A DNA stretch of 64,000 nt, from contig NZ_AP018439.1 of assembly GCF_009937955.1 (NCBI RefSeq), positions 124,001 through 188,000 on the forward strand, read 5' to 3'. The notes beneath the pieces were generated by a model. It had not been told where the DNA came from. It did not search any database and saw nothing but the letters and a program-made list of their open reading frames with translations. Below, piece by piece: positions 19,224-28,254 of this stretch. The stretch's first letter is position 1. Each line of letters begins with the position of its first letter. A program made the translations under genes and the position numbers. The stretch comes from Undibacterium sp. KW1. Lineage in GTDB: Bacteria; Pseudomonadota; Gammaproteobacteria; Burkholderiales; Burkholderiaceae_D.

Positions 19224-21926
19224 ATGATGTTTCATCAAATAACCAAGCGTACCCTGATCAGCCTGGCTGTCGCCAGCGCCTGCGCGCAACTGACAACTTA
19301 TGCATGGGCACAAGATCAGGAAGCCAGCAAAACGGTAGAAGCAGAAAGCAAAACCAAAGCAAAAAAATCAGATGCTGATAAATCTGAAGTACAGGAAGTC
19401 ACCGTTACCGCCACCCGCCGCGCCACCTCATTATTGAAAACACCATTGGCAGTTACCGCCTTCAGCCAGGAAAAACTGAGCAAACAAGGCATTACCAACT
19501 TGTCTGGCATCTCTGGCGAATTGCCCAATGTGCAGATGGATGGCCAGGCCAATGACTCAGCAGTCAAGATCACTATACGCGGTATTACCGCCACCAACTT
19601 TACCGAGATTGGTGACCCATCCGCAGGTCTGCATATTGATGGCCTGTACTCTCCTCGCCCGCAAGGTGCGCAGGCTTTGATGTTTGACCTCGACCAGGTA
19701 GAAGTCTTGCGTGGTCCGCAAGGTACTTTGTTTGGCCGTAATTCGACTGCAGGCAGTATCAATATCATTCCCGCCAAGCCAGAGTTTGGCTCTACTTACG
19801 GTAGTGCCTCATTTGAAACCGGTAGCCTGAATCTTCGCAATCTCAATGTCATACAGAATATTGCCGTCGGTGACAATCTGGCCCTGCGTGCCACCCTGAT
19901 GAAAGTCACCAGGGATAGCCCGTTTAACCAGATGCAGGATTTCTCGGAAGCGAATATCCCGGCCCTGGGCTGGAAGCCGGATGGTATACCTGACGTAACC
20001 CAGCGCTTCAACAGCAAGGTATCCAAGGCTGATGCTTACAATAACCAGAACCAGTGGGCAGGCCGCCTGGCAGCCAGGCTGAAAGTCAACAGTGACCTGG
20101 AATGGCAACTCGCGTATGAACATTTCCAGGATTCTGGTGCTGGCTACATAGGCATGCGAGACTGCGACCAGGCCGCTGGTACGCGTTGGGCATGTGTGCG
20201 TGGTCAATATGATGTGCTCATCAATGTGCCGGGCAAAGTGGATATGTCGATAGACACGGTGCGTTCCAAAGCGCTGTGGAACGTGAACAAGAACACCTCG
20301 CTGGAATATGGTTTTGTATATGCAAACCAAAGGCGTAGCCAGGTGCATGACGATGATGGTGGCGTCTCGCCCTACGATTTTGAAGTCACAGGCCGCAATC
20401 CTGTCGATGGCAACTGGTCGGTCTGGCCTATCTCGGATAACCTCACGCGTACCTTGAATTCCAAATACCTCTCGACCGTACATGAGCTGCAACTGAAGCA
20501 GAGCTTTGACAACTGGCAATATGTAGCTGGTGCATTCTGGATGCATGAAAAAAATGCCATCAACTTTGGGCAGGAGCAGATGCACTATGGCCCTAACAAT
20601 ATCCCCATCAGTCAGTTCTATGCCCAGCCTGACCGTCAGATAGATTCCAAAGCCCTGTTCGCGCAGGCAGACTGGAAATTTACTCCGGTCTGGACAGCTA
20701 CGGTGGGCGCACGCTACACACGTGATACCAAGACCGATGTAGGCGGTATGAACTATGGCGGCAATAGCTGGGGCGGCCAAAGCTATGGCTACTACAATGG
20801 CCTGTTTGACTATGGCAAACCGGGCACTGACAGTTACCGTACACCAAACGGCAACCAGATCACGCCGCAAATGGGTACGCTGGGTGGTGCAGCAGCCTAT
20901 TCAGGTTATGGTCCTGGTACCAATAATGACCATAGTGACAGCTGGAGCAAAGGCACTTACCGTCTTGGCCTGCAGGCACAACTGACACCAAGCGACATGG
21001 TGTATGCAGCTTTGGCCACCGGCTATAAATCCGGCGGCTTTGGTGACCGTACCAATAAGTGTGGCCAGACCACCTGTGTGTATGGTGACAATAAAAAAGA
21101 GCAGATCACCTATCTGACCTACAAGCCAGAGACCGTCACCAATTTTGAATTGGGATACAAAGGAAAATTGCTGGATAACCGTCTGGCCTTGTCTGTGGTT
21201 CTGTTCGCCATGCAGTATAAAGACATGCAGCAAACTGGCAGCAACTTCCTGGCGAAGGTCACTACGCCAGACAACCTGCCTTGTCCTTCATGGGCGCCAA
21301 CTTGTGACGTGACTACTGCGTGGCAAACCGTCAACGTTGCCAAGGTCAATCTGTCGGGGATAGAAACCGAGTGGGATTATCGTCCATGGCCGGGTGCCAA
21401 ACTCGGCGGCTTCTTCAGTTATCTTAAAAGCGTGATCCATGATTACGATTCTTATGATGATGGCTATGCCTGTGACCAGCGTGCAGAATTCGGCGCAGTT
21501 CCTTGCCCGGCAGTTTATCTGGGTACCGATGACAGATTGCGTGGTCGCCGTGCCTATAACCTCGAAGGCAATCAAATGCCGAATGCGCCCAAGTTCACCT
21601 TTGGCATGAATTTCTCGCAAGAGTTTGCGCTCGACAATGGTTATACGCTGACACCATGGATAGGCATGCGCTGGCAAGACAAAGTGTATTTTGATTTGCG
21701 CAATTTCGATAACGCCCATATCGGCCTGACACAAAAAGCCTATGCCAAGGGAGATCTGTCGCTGAAGCTGGTCGCGCCAAACGACAAATGGTTTGTCGAA
21801 GCCTATGTGCGAAATTTCACCGATGCCAAGGCCAAGACCAATGGCTGGAATGCAGGTGGTGGAAAAATGGGAGCGAGTTATATAGACCAGCGCTCTTTTG
21901 GTATCAAGGTAGGTGCAAGTTATTAA
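19224..21926 (+). CDS. TonB-dependent outer-membrane receptor (glucan uptake)
   Basis: This outer-membrane receptor of about 900 residues has a signal peptide (to about AWAQDQ), a TonB-box-like segment (VQEVTVTATRR), a plug domain (LLKTPLAVTAFSQEKL through QVEVLRGPQGTLFGRNSTAGSINI) and a 22-strand barrel ending in the C-terminal aromatic signature GIKVGASY. A GGGAGA ribosome site favours the ATG at 19224. With GH16 and GH3 genes following on the same strand and a LacI operator upstream, it most likely imports beta-glucan oligosaccharides; substrate assignment is by context only. Confidence 0.9.
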   Translation: MMFHQITKRTLISLAVASACAQLTTYAWAQDQEASKTVEAESKTKAKKSDADKSEVQEVTVTATRRATSLLKTPLAVTAFSQEKLSKQGITNLSGISGELPNVQMDGQANDSAVKITIRGITATNFTEIGDPSAGLHIDGLYSPRPQGAQALMFDLDQVEVLRGPQGTLFGRNSTAGSINIIPAKPEFGSTYGSASFETGSLNLRNLNVIQNIAVGDNLALRATLMKVTRDSPFNQMQDFSEANIPALGWKPDGIPDVTQRFNSKVSKADAYNNQNQWAGRLAARLKVNSDLEWQLAYEHFQDSGAGYIGMRDCDQAAGTRWACVRGQYDVLINVPGKVDMSIDTVRSKALWNVNKNTSLEYGFVYANQRRSQVHDDDGGVSPYDFEVTGRNPVDGNWSVWPISDNLTRTLNSKYLSTVHELQLKQSFDNWQYVAGAFWMHEKNAINFGQEQMHYGPNNIPISQFYAQPDRQIDSKALFAQADWKFTPVWTATVGARYTRDTKTDVGGMNYGGNSWGGQSYGYYNGLFDYGKPGTDSYRTPNGNQITPQMGTLGGAAAYSGYGPGTNNDHSDSWSKGTYRLGLQAQLTPSDMVYAALATGYKSGGFGDRTNKCGQTTCVYGDNKKEQITYLTYKPETVTNFELGYKGKLLDNRLALSVVLFAMQYKDMQQTGSNFLAKVTTPDNLPCPSWAPTCDVTTAWQTVNVAKVNLSGIETEWDYRPWPGAKLGGFFSYLKSVIHDYDSYDDGYACDQRAEFGAVPCPAVYLGTDDRLRGRRAYNLEGNQMPNAPKFTFGMNFSQEFALDNGYTLTPWIGMRWQDKVYFDLRNFDNAHIGLTQKAYAKGDLSLKLVAPNDKWFVEAYVRNFTDAKAKTNGWNAGGGKMGASYIDQRSFGIKVGASY

Positions 21927-21935
21927 GCAATGAAG

Positions 21936-21972
21936 ACCTGATGGATGCATGCATCATCCATCAGGTTTTTTG
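21936..21972 (+). terminator. Intrinsic terminator/attenuator after TonB receptor
   Basis: A perfect 12-bp stem (21936-21947 with 21955-21966) is followed by a run of T. It lies between the receptor and GH16 and may lower downstream expression or end the receptor transcript. Confidence 0.85.
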
Positions 21973-22002
21973 ATTTTGCAATGAACAAAAACGGCAGACA
22001 GC

Positions 22003-22833
22003 ATGAAAAAACAGATATCTTTGCCAGCATGTTTGACTTACCTGAGTTTATTGCTGCTCACCGCTTGTGGGGGCAGCAGCAATCTCGTGCAAACCCAAGT
22101 CGCGCCCAGTTTGCAGCACGGCTGGGAGCTGGTCTGGGCCGATGAATTTGCCGCTGACAAACTGGACTTGCAAAGCTGGCAGATAGAAACCGGCGGGCAC
22201 GGCTGGGGTAATCATGAACTGGAAAACTACACAGCCCGCAAGGAAAATCTCAGGCTGGAAAATGGCATGCTGGTCATCGAGGCCAGGCAAGAAAAATTTG
22301 CTGGCAGTGATTACACCTCGGCACGCATCAAGACCTCTGGTTTGCACGAGTTCACTTATGGCCGTTTCGAAGCACGTATCAAGATACCCGCAGGCCAGGG
22401 TGTCTGGCCTGCATTCTGGCTGCTGGGTGCAGAGGCTAGCGCTGCTGGCTGGCCAGAGCGCGGCGAAATCGACATTATGGAAAACATAGGCAAGGAGCCT
22501 GCCACCAGCTATGCCACCCTGCATGGGCCGGGCTATTATGGCGCCACTGGTTTCGGAGGTTCAAAAAAACTCGCTCAGGGCAAACTGGCTGATGATTTTC
22601 ACATTTATTCCGTCGAGTGGGACGCGATGCAGATACGCTGGTATCTCGATGGTCAGTTGTATCATCAGGCCAGCCCCGCGAACGTGCCGGGCAAGTGGGT
22701 ATTCGACCACGGATTTTTCATCATCCTGAATCTCGCCATAGGTGGTGATTGGCCAGGCGCGCCAGACGCAAATACCAGATTCCCGCAACAGATGCTGGTA
22801 GATTATGTGCGCGTATATAAAAGAAAAACATGA
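22003..22833 (+). CDS. GH16 endo-beta-1,3-glucanase (laminarinase-like) lipoprotein
   Basis: The signal peptide ends in a lipobox (LLLLTACGG, Cys22), so it is predicted to be membrane anchored, either periplasmic or surface exposed. The catalytic motif is GEIDIMENIG (about residues 155-164), the beta-bulge form typical of laminarinase-type GH16 enzymes, with both glutamates and the aspartate intact. Upstream HGWGNHELENYTA and downstream FHIYSVEWDAMQIRWYLDG are family landmarks. It should cut beta-1,3 or mixed-linkage glucan into oligosaccharides for GH3 and import. Confidence 0.92.
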   Translation: MKKQISLPACLTYLSLLLLTACGGSSNLVQTQVAPSLQHGWELVWADEFAADKLDLQSWQIETGGHGWGNHELENYTARKENLRLENGMLVIEARQEKFAGSDYTSARIKTSGLHEFTYGRFEARIKIPAGQGVWPAFWLLGAEASAAGWPERGEIDIMENIGKEPATSYATLHGPGYYGATGFGGSKKLAQGKLADDFHIYSVEWDAMQIRWYLDGQLYHQASPANVPGKWVFDHGFFIILNLAIGGDWPGAPDANTRFPQQMLVDYVRVYKRKT

Positions 22834-22920
22834 ACGTAAAAATTCGACGTATAAACCAAGTACCATCAATAAAGAGACAAAAGCGAATCAGCAGATTCCT
22901 TCCATAATAAAGAGCACACC

Positions 22921-25494
22921 ATGATGAAATTGAAGCATAAGAGTATACAGATCAGTTCTGCCATCCTGCTGGCATATGGAGCAAGCCACGCCTTTGCGGC
23001 AGACACGGCAACCCAGTACGGACCGGGCAAGATGCCTGACAAGAATCTGGCAACGTGGCCGCAAGTCCAGAGCGTCATCCGCAAAGACCCGGCTATCGAG
23101 GCAAAGGTCGCGGCTATCGTCGCAGGCATGACACTGGAACAAAAAATAGGCCAGATGACGCAACCGGAAATCAAGGCTATTACACCGGATGATGTACGCC
23201 GCTATTACCTGGGCTCTGTCCTGAATGGCGGCGGCAGCTGGCCAGACCGCAATAACAAACATGGCACGGCGGCTGACTGGGTTGCCCTGGCAGATAAATA
23301 TTATGAAGCTTCGATGGCGACTGACATGGCAGTCAAGGTGCCCGTGGTCTGGGGCATAGATGCGATACATGGCAATAGCAATGTGTATGGCGCGACCCTG
23401 TTCCCGCACAATATTGGCCTGGGTGCTGCGCATAACCCACAACTGGCGTCGCAGATATGTCGTTCCATGGGCAAGTCTGTGCGTGCCACCGGCATCGCCT
23501 GGGTGTTTGGCCCTACGCTGGCGGTAGTACGTGATGACAGATGGGGGCGCACTTATGAAAGTTTTTCTGAAGACGGTGCACTGGTGCGGCAGTATGCGGG
23601 TGAATATGTCAAAGGCTTACAGGGCTCCTTCATGGATGATGGCAATGTGATTGCCACTGCCAAGCATTTCATGGGCGATGGCGGCACTGACCAGGGCAAG
23701 GACAGGGGTGTGAATCTGTCCACCAATGCGCAAATGCTCAATACCCATGCGCAAGGTTACCTGACGGCCCTGGCAGCAGGCGCGCAAACCGTCATGGCAT
23801 CCTACAATAGCTGGAACGATAAAGCCTCAGGCGCAGATTACGGCAAAATGCACGGTAGCAAAGCACTGCTGACAGACGTACTCAAAACAAAAATGGGTTT
23901 TGATGGTTTTATCGTCACTGACTGGAATGGCATAGCAGAAGTACCCGGCTGCCGCAATGACAGCTGCGCGCAAGCGATCAATGCCGGCATAGACATGGTC
24001 ATGGTACCGGATGACTGGAAAGCCTTCATCAGCAACACCATTGCCCAGGTCAAGTCTGGCGAGATACCCATGAGCAGGATAGATGATGCAGTGACCCGCA
24101 TCATCCGCGTCAAATTACGCACTGGTCTTTTCGGTAAAAAGCCTTCTGACAATACCTATGCAGGCAAGCAGGATGCCTTGCAAGACCGCGAGCTGGCCAG
24201 ACAGGCCGTACGCGAATCTCTGGTCTTGTTGAAGAATGATGGCGCGACTTTGCCACTGGGACGCAACAAGAAAATCCTGGTGGTTGGCAAGACTGCGGAC
24301 GATATCTCCAACCAGACTGGTGGCTGGTCATTGACCTGGCAGGGTACGGATAACAAGAATGCAGACTTCCCGAATGCTGATTCCATACTGACAGGCATCA
24401 AGGCAGCCGTAGGCGAAGCCAATGTTGAATTCAGTGCCGATGCCAAGGGTGTAGATGTCAGCCGCTTTGATGCCGTGATTGCCGTCATTGGCGAAACACC
24501 GTATGCAGAAATGTATGGTGACATAGGCCCCTCTGGTAATTTGCGTCATAGCAGCCGCTACCCGGAAGACCTGGCGGTGCTGCAGGCAGTGTCTGGCAAG
24601 GGCAAGCCGGTAGTGACCTTGTTTGTCTCTGGCCGCCCGCTGTATGTGAATGACCTGTTGAACCTGTCTGACAGCTTTGTCGCTGCCTGGTTGCCTGGTT
24701 CAGAAGGCAAGGGCGTGGCAGATGTCCTGTTCCGTGCGGCAGATGGCAAGGTCGCGCATGACTTCAAGGGCGCACTGTCATTCTCCTGGCCCAAATCTGT
24801 CTGTCAAGCCAGTTTGAATTTTGATGATGCGAATTACTCACCGTTGTTCAAGCTAGGTTATGGCCTCACCTATACCAGCAAGACAAAAGTTGGAAAGCTC
24901 GATAGTAAATACCCGTCCGGTGGTTGCGGCGTCACAAATGCCTACCCAGTTTTCAATCAGGCTGACCGTGCGACTTATCCTCTGTATGTTGTTAGTGGCA
25001 ATGAGCAGCAGGCAGTGGGATCAGACCTGAACCGTGTATTGAATATGAAAGGCATCAGCGTACAAACCTCACAAGTGAATAGTCAACAAGATGCCAAGCT
25101 AATTAGCTGGAGTGGTGCAGCGCGCGTGGAAGCCCGTGCAGCGCAAGGCAAAGCCATACCTGCCTTCGCTACAAAAGATGGTGCATTGAGCTTTGACACT
25201 ATCGTGGCTACTGCACCTGCAGGCACGGTCAGTTTGTCCATGCATTGTGGTAATCACTGCAGCGCAAGTGTGGATGTGACTGAAGCGTTCAAACGCCTGG
25301 CTGGCAAAAAAGAAAAACAGACAGTCAAAATTCCCTTGTCCTGTTTCACCGCCAAAGGTCTCAAGCTGACTAATGTGGATATTCCATTTTCCATCAGCAG
25401 TAATGCAGCTTTCAGTGCCGCCTTAACGAATATACAGATCGTTGGTGGCGCAGCCAAAGACGTCGATACCTTGAATTGCGCAGAACTGAAATGA
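22921..25494 (+). CDS. GH3 exo-beta-glucosidase (ExoP-like), exported
   Basis: This 857-residue exported enzyme has a signal peptide (to about AFAAD, residue 23), a GH3 N-terminal barrel (MTLEQKIGQMTQPE, ATAKHFMGDGGTDQGKD, nucleophile Asp in GFIVTDWNG at about 334), a GH3 C-terminal domain (LVLLKNDGATLPLG, SGRPLYVNDLL), and an extra C-terminal galactose-binding-like domain of about 170 residues as in ExoP-type exo-1,3/1,4-beta-glucanases. It is expected to release glucose from oligosaccharides in the periplasm. Its stop overlaps the glucokinase start. Confidence 0.92.
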   Translation: MMKLKHKSIQISSAILLAYGASHAFAADTATQYGPGKMPDKNLATWPQVQSVIRKDPAIEAKVAAIVAGMTLEQKIGQMTQPEIKAITPDDVRRYYLGSVLNGGGSWPDRNNKHGTAADWVALADKYYEASMATDMAVKVPVVWGIDAIHGNSNVYGATLFPHNIGLGAAHNPQLASQICRSMGKSVRATGIAWVFGPTLAVVRDDRWGRTYESFSEDGALVRQYAGEYVKGLQGSFMDDGNVIATAKHFMGDGGTDQGKDRGVNLSTNAQMLNTHAQGYLTALAAGAQTVMASYNSWNDKASGADYGKMHGSKALLTDVLKTKMGFDGFIVTDWNGIAEVPGCRNDSCAQAINAGIDMVMVPDDWKAFISNTIAQVKSGEIPMSRIDDAVTRIIRVKLRTGLFGKKPSDNTYAGKQDALQDRELARQAVRESLVLLKNDGATLPLGRNKKILVVGKTADDISNQTGGWSLTWQGTDNKNADFPNADSILTGIKAAVGEANVEFSADAKGVDVSRFDAVIAVIGETPYAEMYGDIGPSGNLRHSSRYPEDLAVLQAVSGKGKPVVTLFVSGRPLYVNDLLNLSDSFVAAWLPGSEGKGVADVLFRAADGKVAHDFKGALSFSWPKSVCQASLNFDDANYSPLFKLGYGLTYTSKTKVGKLDSKYPSGGCGVTNAYPVFNQADRATYPLYVVSGNEQQAVGSDLNRVLNMKGISVQTSQVNSQQDAKLISWSGAARVEARAAQGKAIPAFATKDGALSFDTIVATAPAGTVSLSMHCGNHCSASVDVTEAFKRLAGKKEKQTVKIPLSCFTAKGLKLTNVDIPFSISSNAAFSAALTNIQIVGGAAKDVDTLNCAELK

Positions 25495-26492
25495 TGTCCG
25501 GTCAGAAGATCAACCCGATATACCCGCGCCTGCTGGCCGATATAGGCGGCACTAATGCCCGCTTTGCGCTGGAAACCGCAGAGCGTCAGTTTGATGCAGT
25601 CAGCGTGCTGGCTTGCGCTGACTATCCTGGTTTGCCTGATGCAATTAAAAGCTATCTCGCCAGCGACGCGGTCAGGCAGGTACAGATGAGGCATGAAGCA
25701 CGGATAAGCCATGCAGCCATCGCTATCGCCAACCCCATTGATGGCGATAGCGTGCGCATGACCAATCATCACTGGAGTTTTTCCATCTCTGCGGTACGCG
25801 CGCAACTCGATTTCAGCAGCCTGCTGGTCATCAATGACTTCACTGCACTTGCAATGGCCTTGCCCTATCTCGATGCCAGCCAGTTGCAGAAAATTGGTGG
25901 TGGTGTGGAGATGCCGGGCGGCACAATAGGCTTGATCGGTGCTGGAACGGGGCTGGGTGTGTCCGGCATTATCCCCTCTGGCAATTCCTGGGCAGCTTTG
26001 TCAAGTGAAGGCGGGCACGCCAGCTTTGCACCAGCCAACCGTGAAGAAATGCGCATACTCGAATCGCTGTGGCAGCAATATGAACATGTCTCGGCAGAAC
26101 GCCTGTTGTCAGGCAAGGGGCTGGAATTGATTTGTGCCGCTATTTCTGGCAAGACGATGGATGCCGCGGATATCACGCGCCGCGCACTTGATGGCAGTTG
26201 CGCAGATTGCCTGCGCACGGTTGAGCATTTCTGCGCCATCCTTGGCAGTATGGCAGGCAATGTCGCGCTCACACTTGGGGCGACTGGTGGCATGTATATA
26301 GGTGGTGGCATCGTCCCCAGGCTGGGGGCTTTGTTTGCCGTATCGGCATTTCGCCAGCGCTTTGAAGCCAAGGGGCGGCTCAGCAGTTTTCTGGCGCAGA
26401 TACCGACTTATCTGATCACTGAAGAATATCCGGCTTTCCTCGGTGTATCAGCCATGTTGGCAGATCATCTTGGCAAGCAAGAAAAAATTTAA
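25491..26492 (+). CDS. glk: Glucokinase
   Basis: ROK-independent bacterial glucokinase, about 333 residues. The phosphate-binding DIGGTNARFALE at the N-terminus, LLVINDFTALAMALPYL with the catalytic Asp, GLIGAGTGLGVSGI and EGGHASFAPANREEM are all present. It phosphorylates glucose to glucose-6-phosphate. The ATG at 25491 overlaps the GH3 stop (ATGATG/TGA), so production is coupled to glucose release by GH3; an upstream TTG at 25476 is less likely. Confidence 0.93.
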   Translation: MMSGQKINPIYPRLLADIGGTNARFALETAERQFDAVSVLACADYPGLPDAIKSYLASDAVRQVQMRHEARISHAAIAIANPIDGDSVRMTNHHWSFSISAVRAQLDFSSLLVINDFTALAMALPYLDASQLQKIGGGVEMPGGTIGLIGAGTGLGVSGIIPSGNSWAALSSEGGHASFAPANREEMRILESLWQQYEHVSAERLLSGKGLELICAAISGKTMDAADITRRALDGSCADCLRTVEHFCAILGSMAGNVALTLGATGGMYIGGGIVPRLGALFAVSAFRQRFEAKGRLSSFLAQIPTYLITEEYPAFLGVSAMLADHLGKQEKI

Positions 26493-26506
26493 TAAGGAGC
26501 TACATT

Positions 26507-27805
26507 TTGGAAACTTCATTACCGACAACCGCTGCCGTCACATCTGACGGCAATGCCAGAAGCCAGACCAGCTCTCTCGTCATTGTGACGATTTTGTTTT
26601 TCATGTGGGGTTTTTTGACCTCGCTCAATGATGTGCTGATTCCGCACTTGAAATCCATTTATACCCTCAGTTATGTACAAGCGACGCTGGTGCAGTTTTG
26701 CTTCTTTGGCGCCTACTTTATCGTGTCCTTGCCTGCCGGTATGCTGATAAAAAAAATCGGCTACCAGCATGGCGCAGTGACTGGCCTCGTCATTGCCGCT
26801 ACTGGTTGCGCCATGTTCTACCCTGCATCCATGGGCAGTTATGCGCTGTTCCTGCTGGCGTTTTTTGTACTGGCATCTGGCATCACGATTTTGCAAGTCG
26901 CTGCCAATCCTTATGTCACAGTATTGGGGGAAGCAAAAACAGCCTCCAGCCGCCTGACCTTGACACAAGCTTTTAATTCCCTGGGCACGACGGTCGCACC
27001 TATTCTGGGAGGCATATTGATTTTGTCTGGTGCTGCACTGACAGCAGTAGAGATCAATCAACTGCCCGCTGCAGAACAAGTTACATATCGGGCCAGCGCC
27101 GGTGCCGCAGTGCAAATGCCCTACCTGATGCTGGCAGGTGCTTTGCTGTTGCTGGCAGTCTTGTTTGCTTTTGCCCGTCTGCCTAAAATTACACATGCGG
27201 AAGAAGCCGGTGCCGCAGATAGCAGCGCCAGGACATCGGTGCTTTCACACAGCCATTTGCTGATGGGGGCGATAGGTATATTTCTGTATGTAGGTGGTGA
27301 AGTCAGCATAGGCAGCTTCCTCATCAATTTTCTTGGTGAATCTGACGTTGGTGGTCTGACACCAGCCGTTGCGGCGCATTATGTGAGCTTCTACTGGGGC
27401 GGTGCCATGGTGGGGCGCTTTATCGGTTTTGCGGTCATGCGCAAGGTCAGCCCAGGCAAGACCCTGGCATTCAATTCTGCGGCTGCCATCATCCTGATCC
27501 TGACGGCGATCTACAGCCATGGCTCAATGGCCATGTGGGCGATACTGGCAGTTGGTTTGTGTAATTCCATCATGTTCCCTACCATCTTCAGCATGGCCCT
27601 GAACAAACTTGGGCCTTTGACGGGGCAGGGCTCAGGTATTTTGTGCATGGCAATAGTTGGTGGTGCGCTGGTACCTTTCCTGCAAGGCTATCTGGCTGAC
27701 AGCATAGGTTTGCACACATCTTTCTATGTGCCTGCTGCCTGTTATACCTTCATCCTGTATTTCGGCATACGCTATGCCGGTATGTATTCAACGAAAGCAG
27801 ACTAG
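26507..27805 (+). CDS. Sugar MFS transporter (glucose/galactose FucP-type)
   Basis: This 432-residue, 12-helix MFS protein belongs to the FucP/GluP family: FFMWGFLTSLNDVLIPHLK in helix 1, FFGAYFIVSLPAG, LQVAANPYVTVLG and the long C-terminal half with FYWGGAMVGRF. It is likely a glucose or galactose proton symporter in the inner membrane. The start is a TTG at 26507 after a strong AAGGAG; there is no nearby ATG. It is the last gene of the GH16-GH3-glk operon and is followed by a terminator. Confidence 0.9.
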   Translation: METSLPTTAAVTSDGNARSQTSSLVIVTILFFMWGFLTSLNDVLIPHLKSIYTLSYVQATLVQFCFFGAYFIVSLPAGMLIKKIGYQHGAVTGLVIAATGCAMFYPASMGSYALFLLAFFVLASGITILQVAANPYVTVLGEAKTASSRLTLTQAFNSLGTTVAPILGGILILSGAALTAVEINQLPAAEQVTYRASAGAAVQMPYLMLAGALLLLAVLFAFARLPKITHAEEAGAADSSARTSVLSHSHLLMGAIGIFLYVGGEVSIGSFLINFLGESDVGGLTPAVAAHYVSFYWGGAMVGRFIGFAVMRKVSPGKTLAFNSAAAIILILTAIYSHGSMAMWAILAVGLCNSIMFPTIFSMALNKLGPLTGQGSGILCMAIVGGALVPFLQGYLADSIGLHTSFYVPAACYTFILYFGIRYAGMYSTKAD

Positions 27806-27830
27806 TCACTTCTTCCTTACAGGGGAGATT

Positions 27831-27857
27831 CGGGAGCTTTTTGCTCCCGTTTTTTTA
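27831..27857 (+). terminator. Intrinsic terminator of glucan operon
   Basis: A 7-bp GC stem (27831-27837 with 27843-27849, loop of five T) followed by eight T, 26 bp after the MFS stop. Confidence 0.92.
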
Positions 27858-28254
27858 TTTCCCTTGCGCTCAATGGGTATCATTTTTCATGATACCCCTA
27901 TTTTAATTCCATATTTTCCACAAGCGCGTATTCGACCTACACTGTGAACACAGCAGATTTCAAAGGAAGTCGAAGAAGCGCTGCAGCGAAATTTCGAAAG
28001 CTTCTTTTGATGTCTCTTTGATCCGGATGAAAGAAAATGCAGGCATGGCCGTTGTATTTGACATAATCAAATGCGACAGGCGTAATGTCTTGACATCGAA
28101 TTTTGTCCAGGATTCGAATAAAATGGTAGTTATCACTACCAACGCAACGAGAGCCTATCTCTGATACCTCGCTATAGGCTCCGAGCAAAATTGTGTCTTA
28201 CCGGATACAACGCATGCTCTTTGCGATCTAAATCACAAATTTTGGAGCCGCCTT
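27858..28254. other. Intergenic region before IOR
   Basis: About 400 bp with no gene I can support. An 83-codon minus-strand frame (27937-28188) has no recognisable domain or ribosome site. The stretch before 28255 carries TTGGAG eight bases before an ATG, taken here as the true IOR ribosome site. Confidence 0.4.

Noticed and set aside
20901..21950. Minus-strand ORFs opposite the first TonB receptor
   Set aside because: Antisense shadows of a well-supported gene without motifs or ribosome sites.
27937..28188. 83-codon minus-strand ORF before IOR
   Set aside because: No ribosome site, no recognisable domain, and an overlapping equally long alternative frame; better seen as promoter-region sequence.
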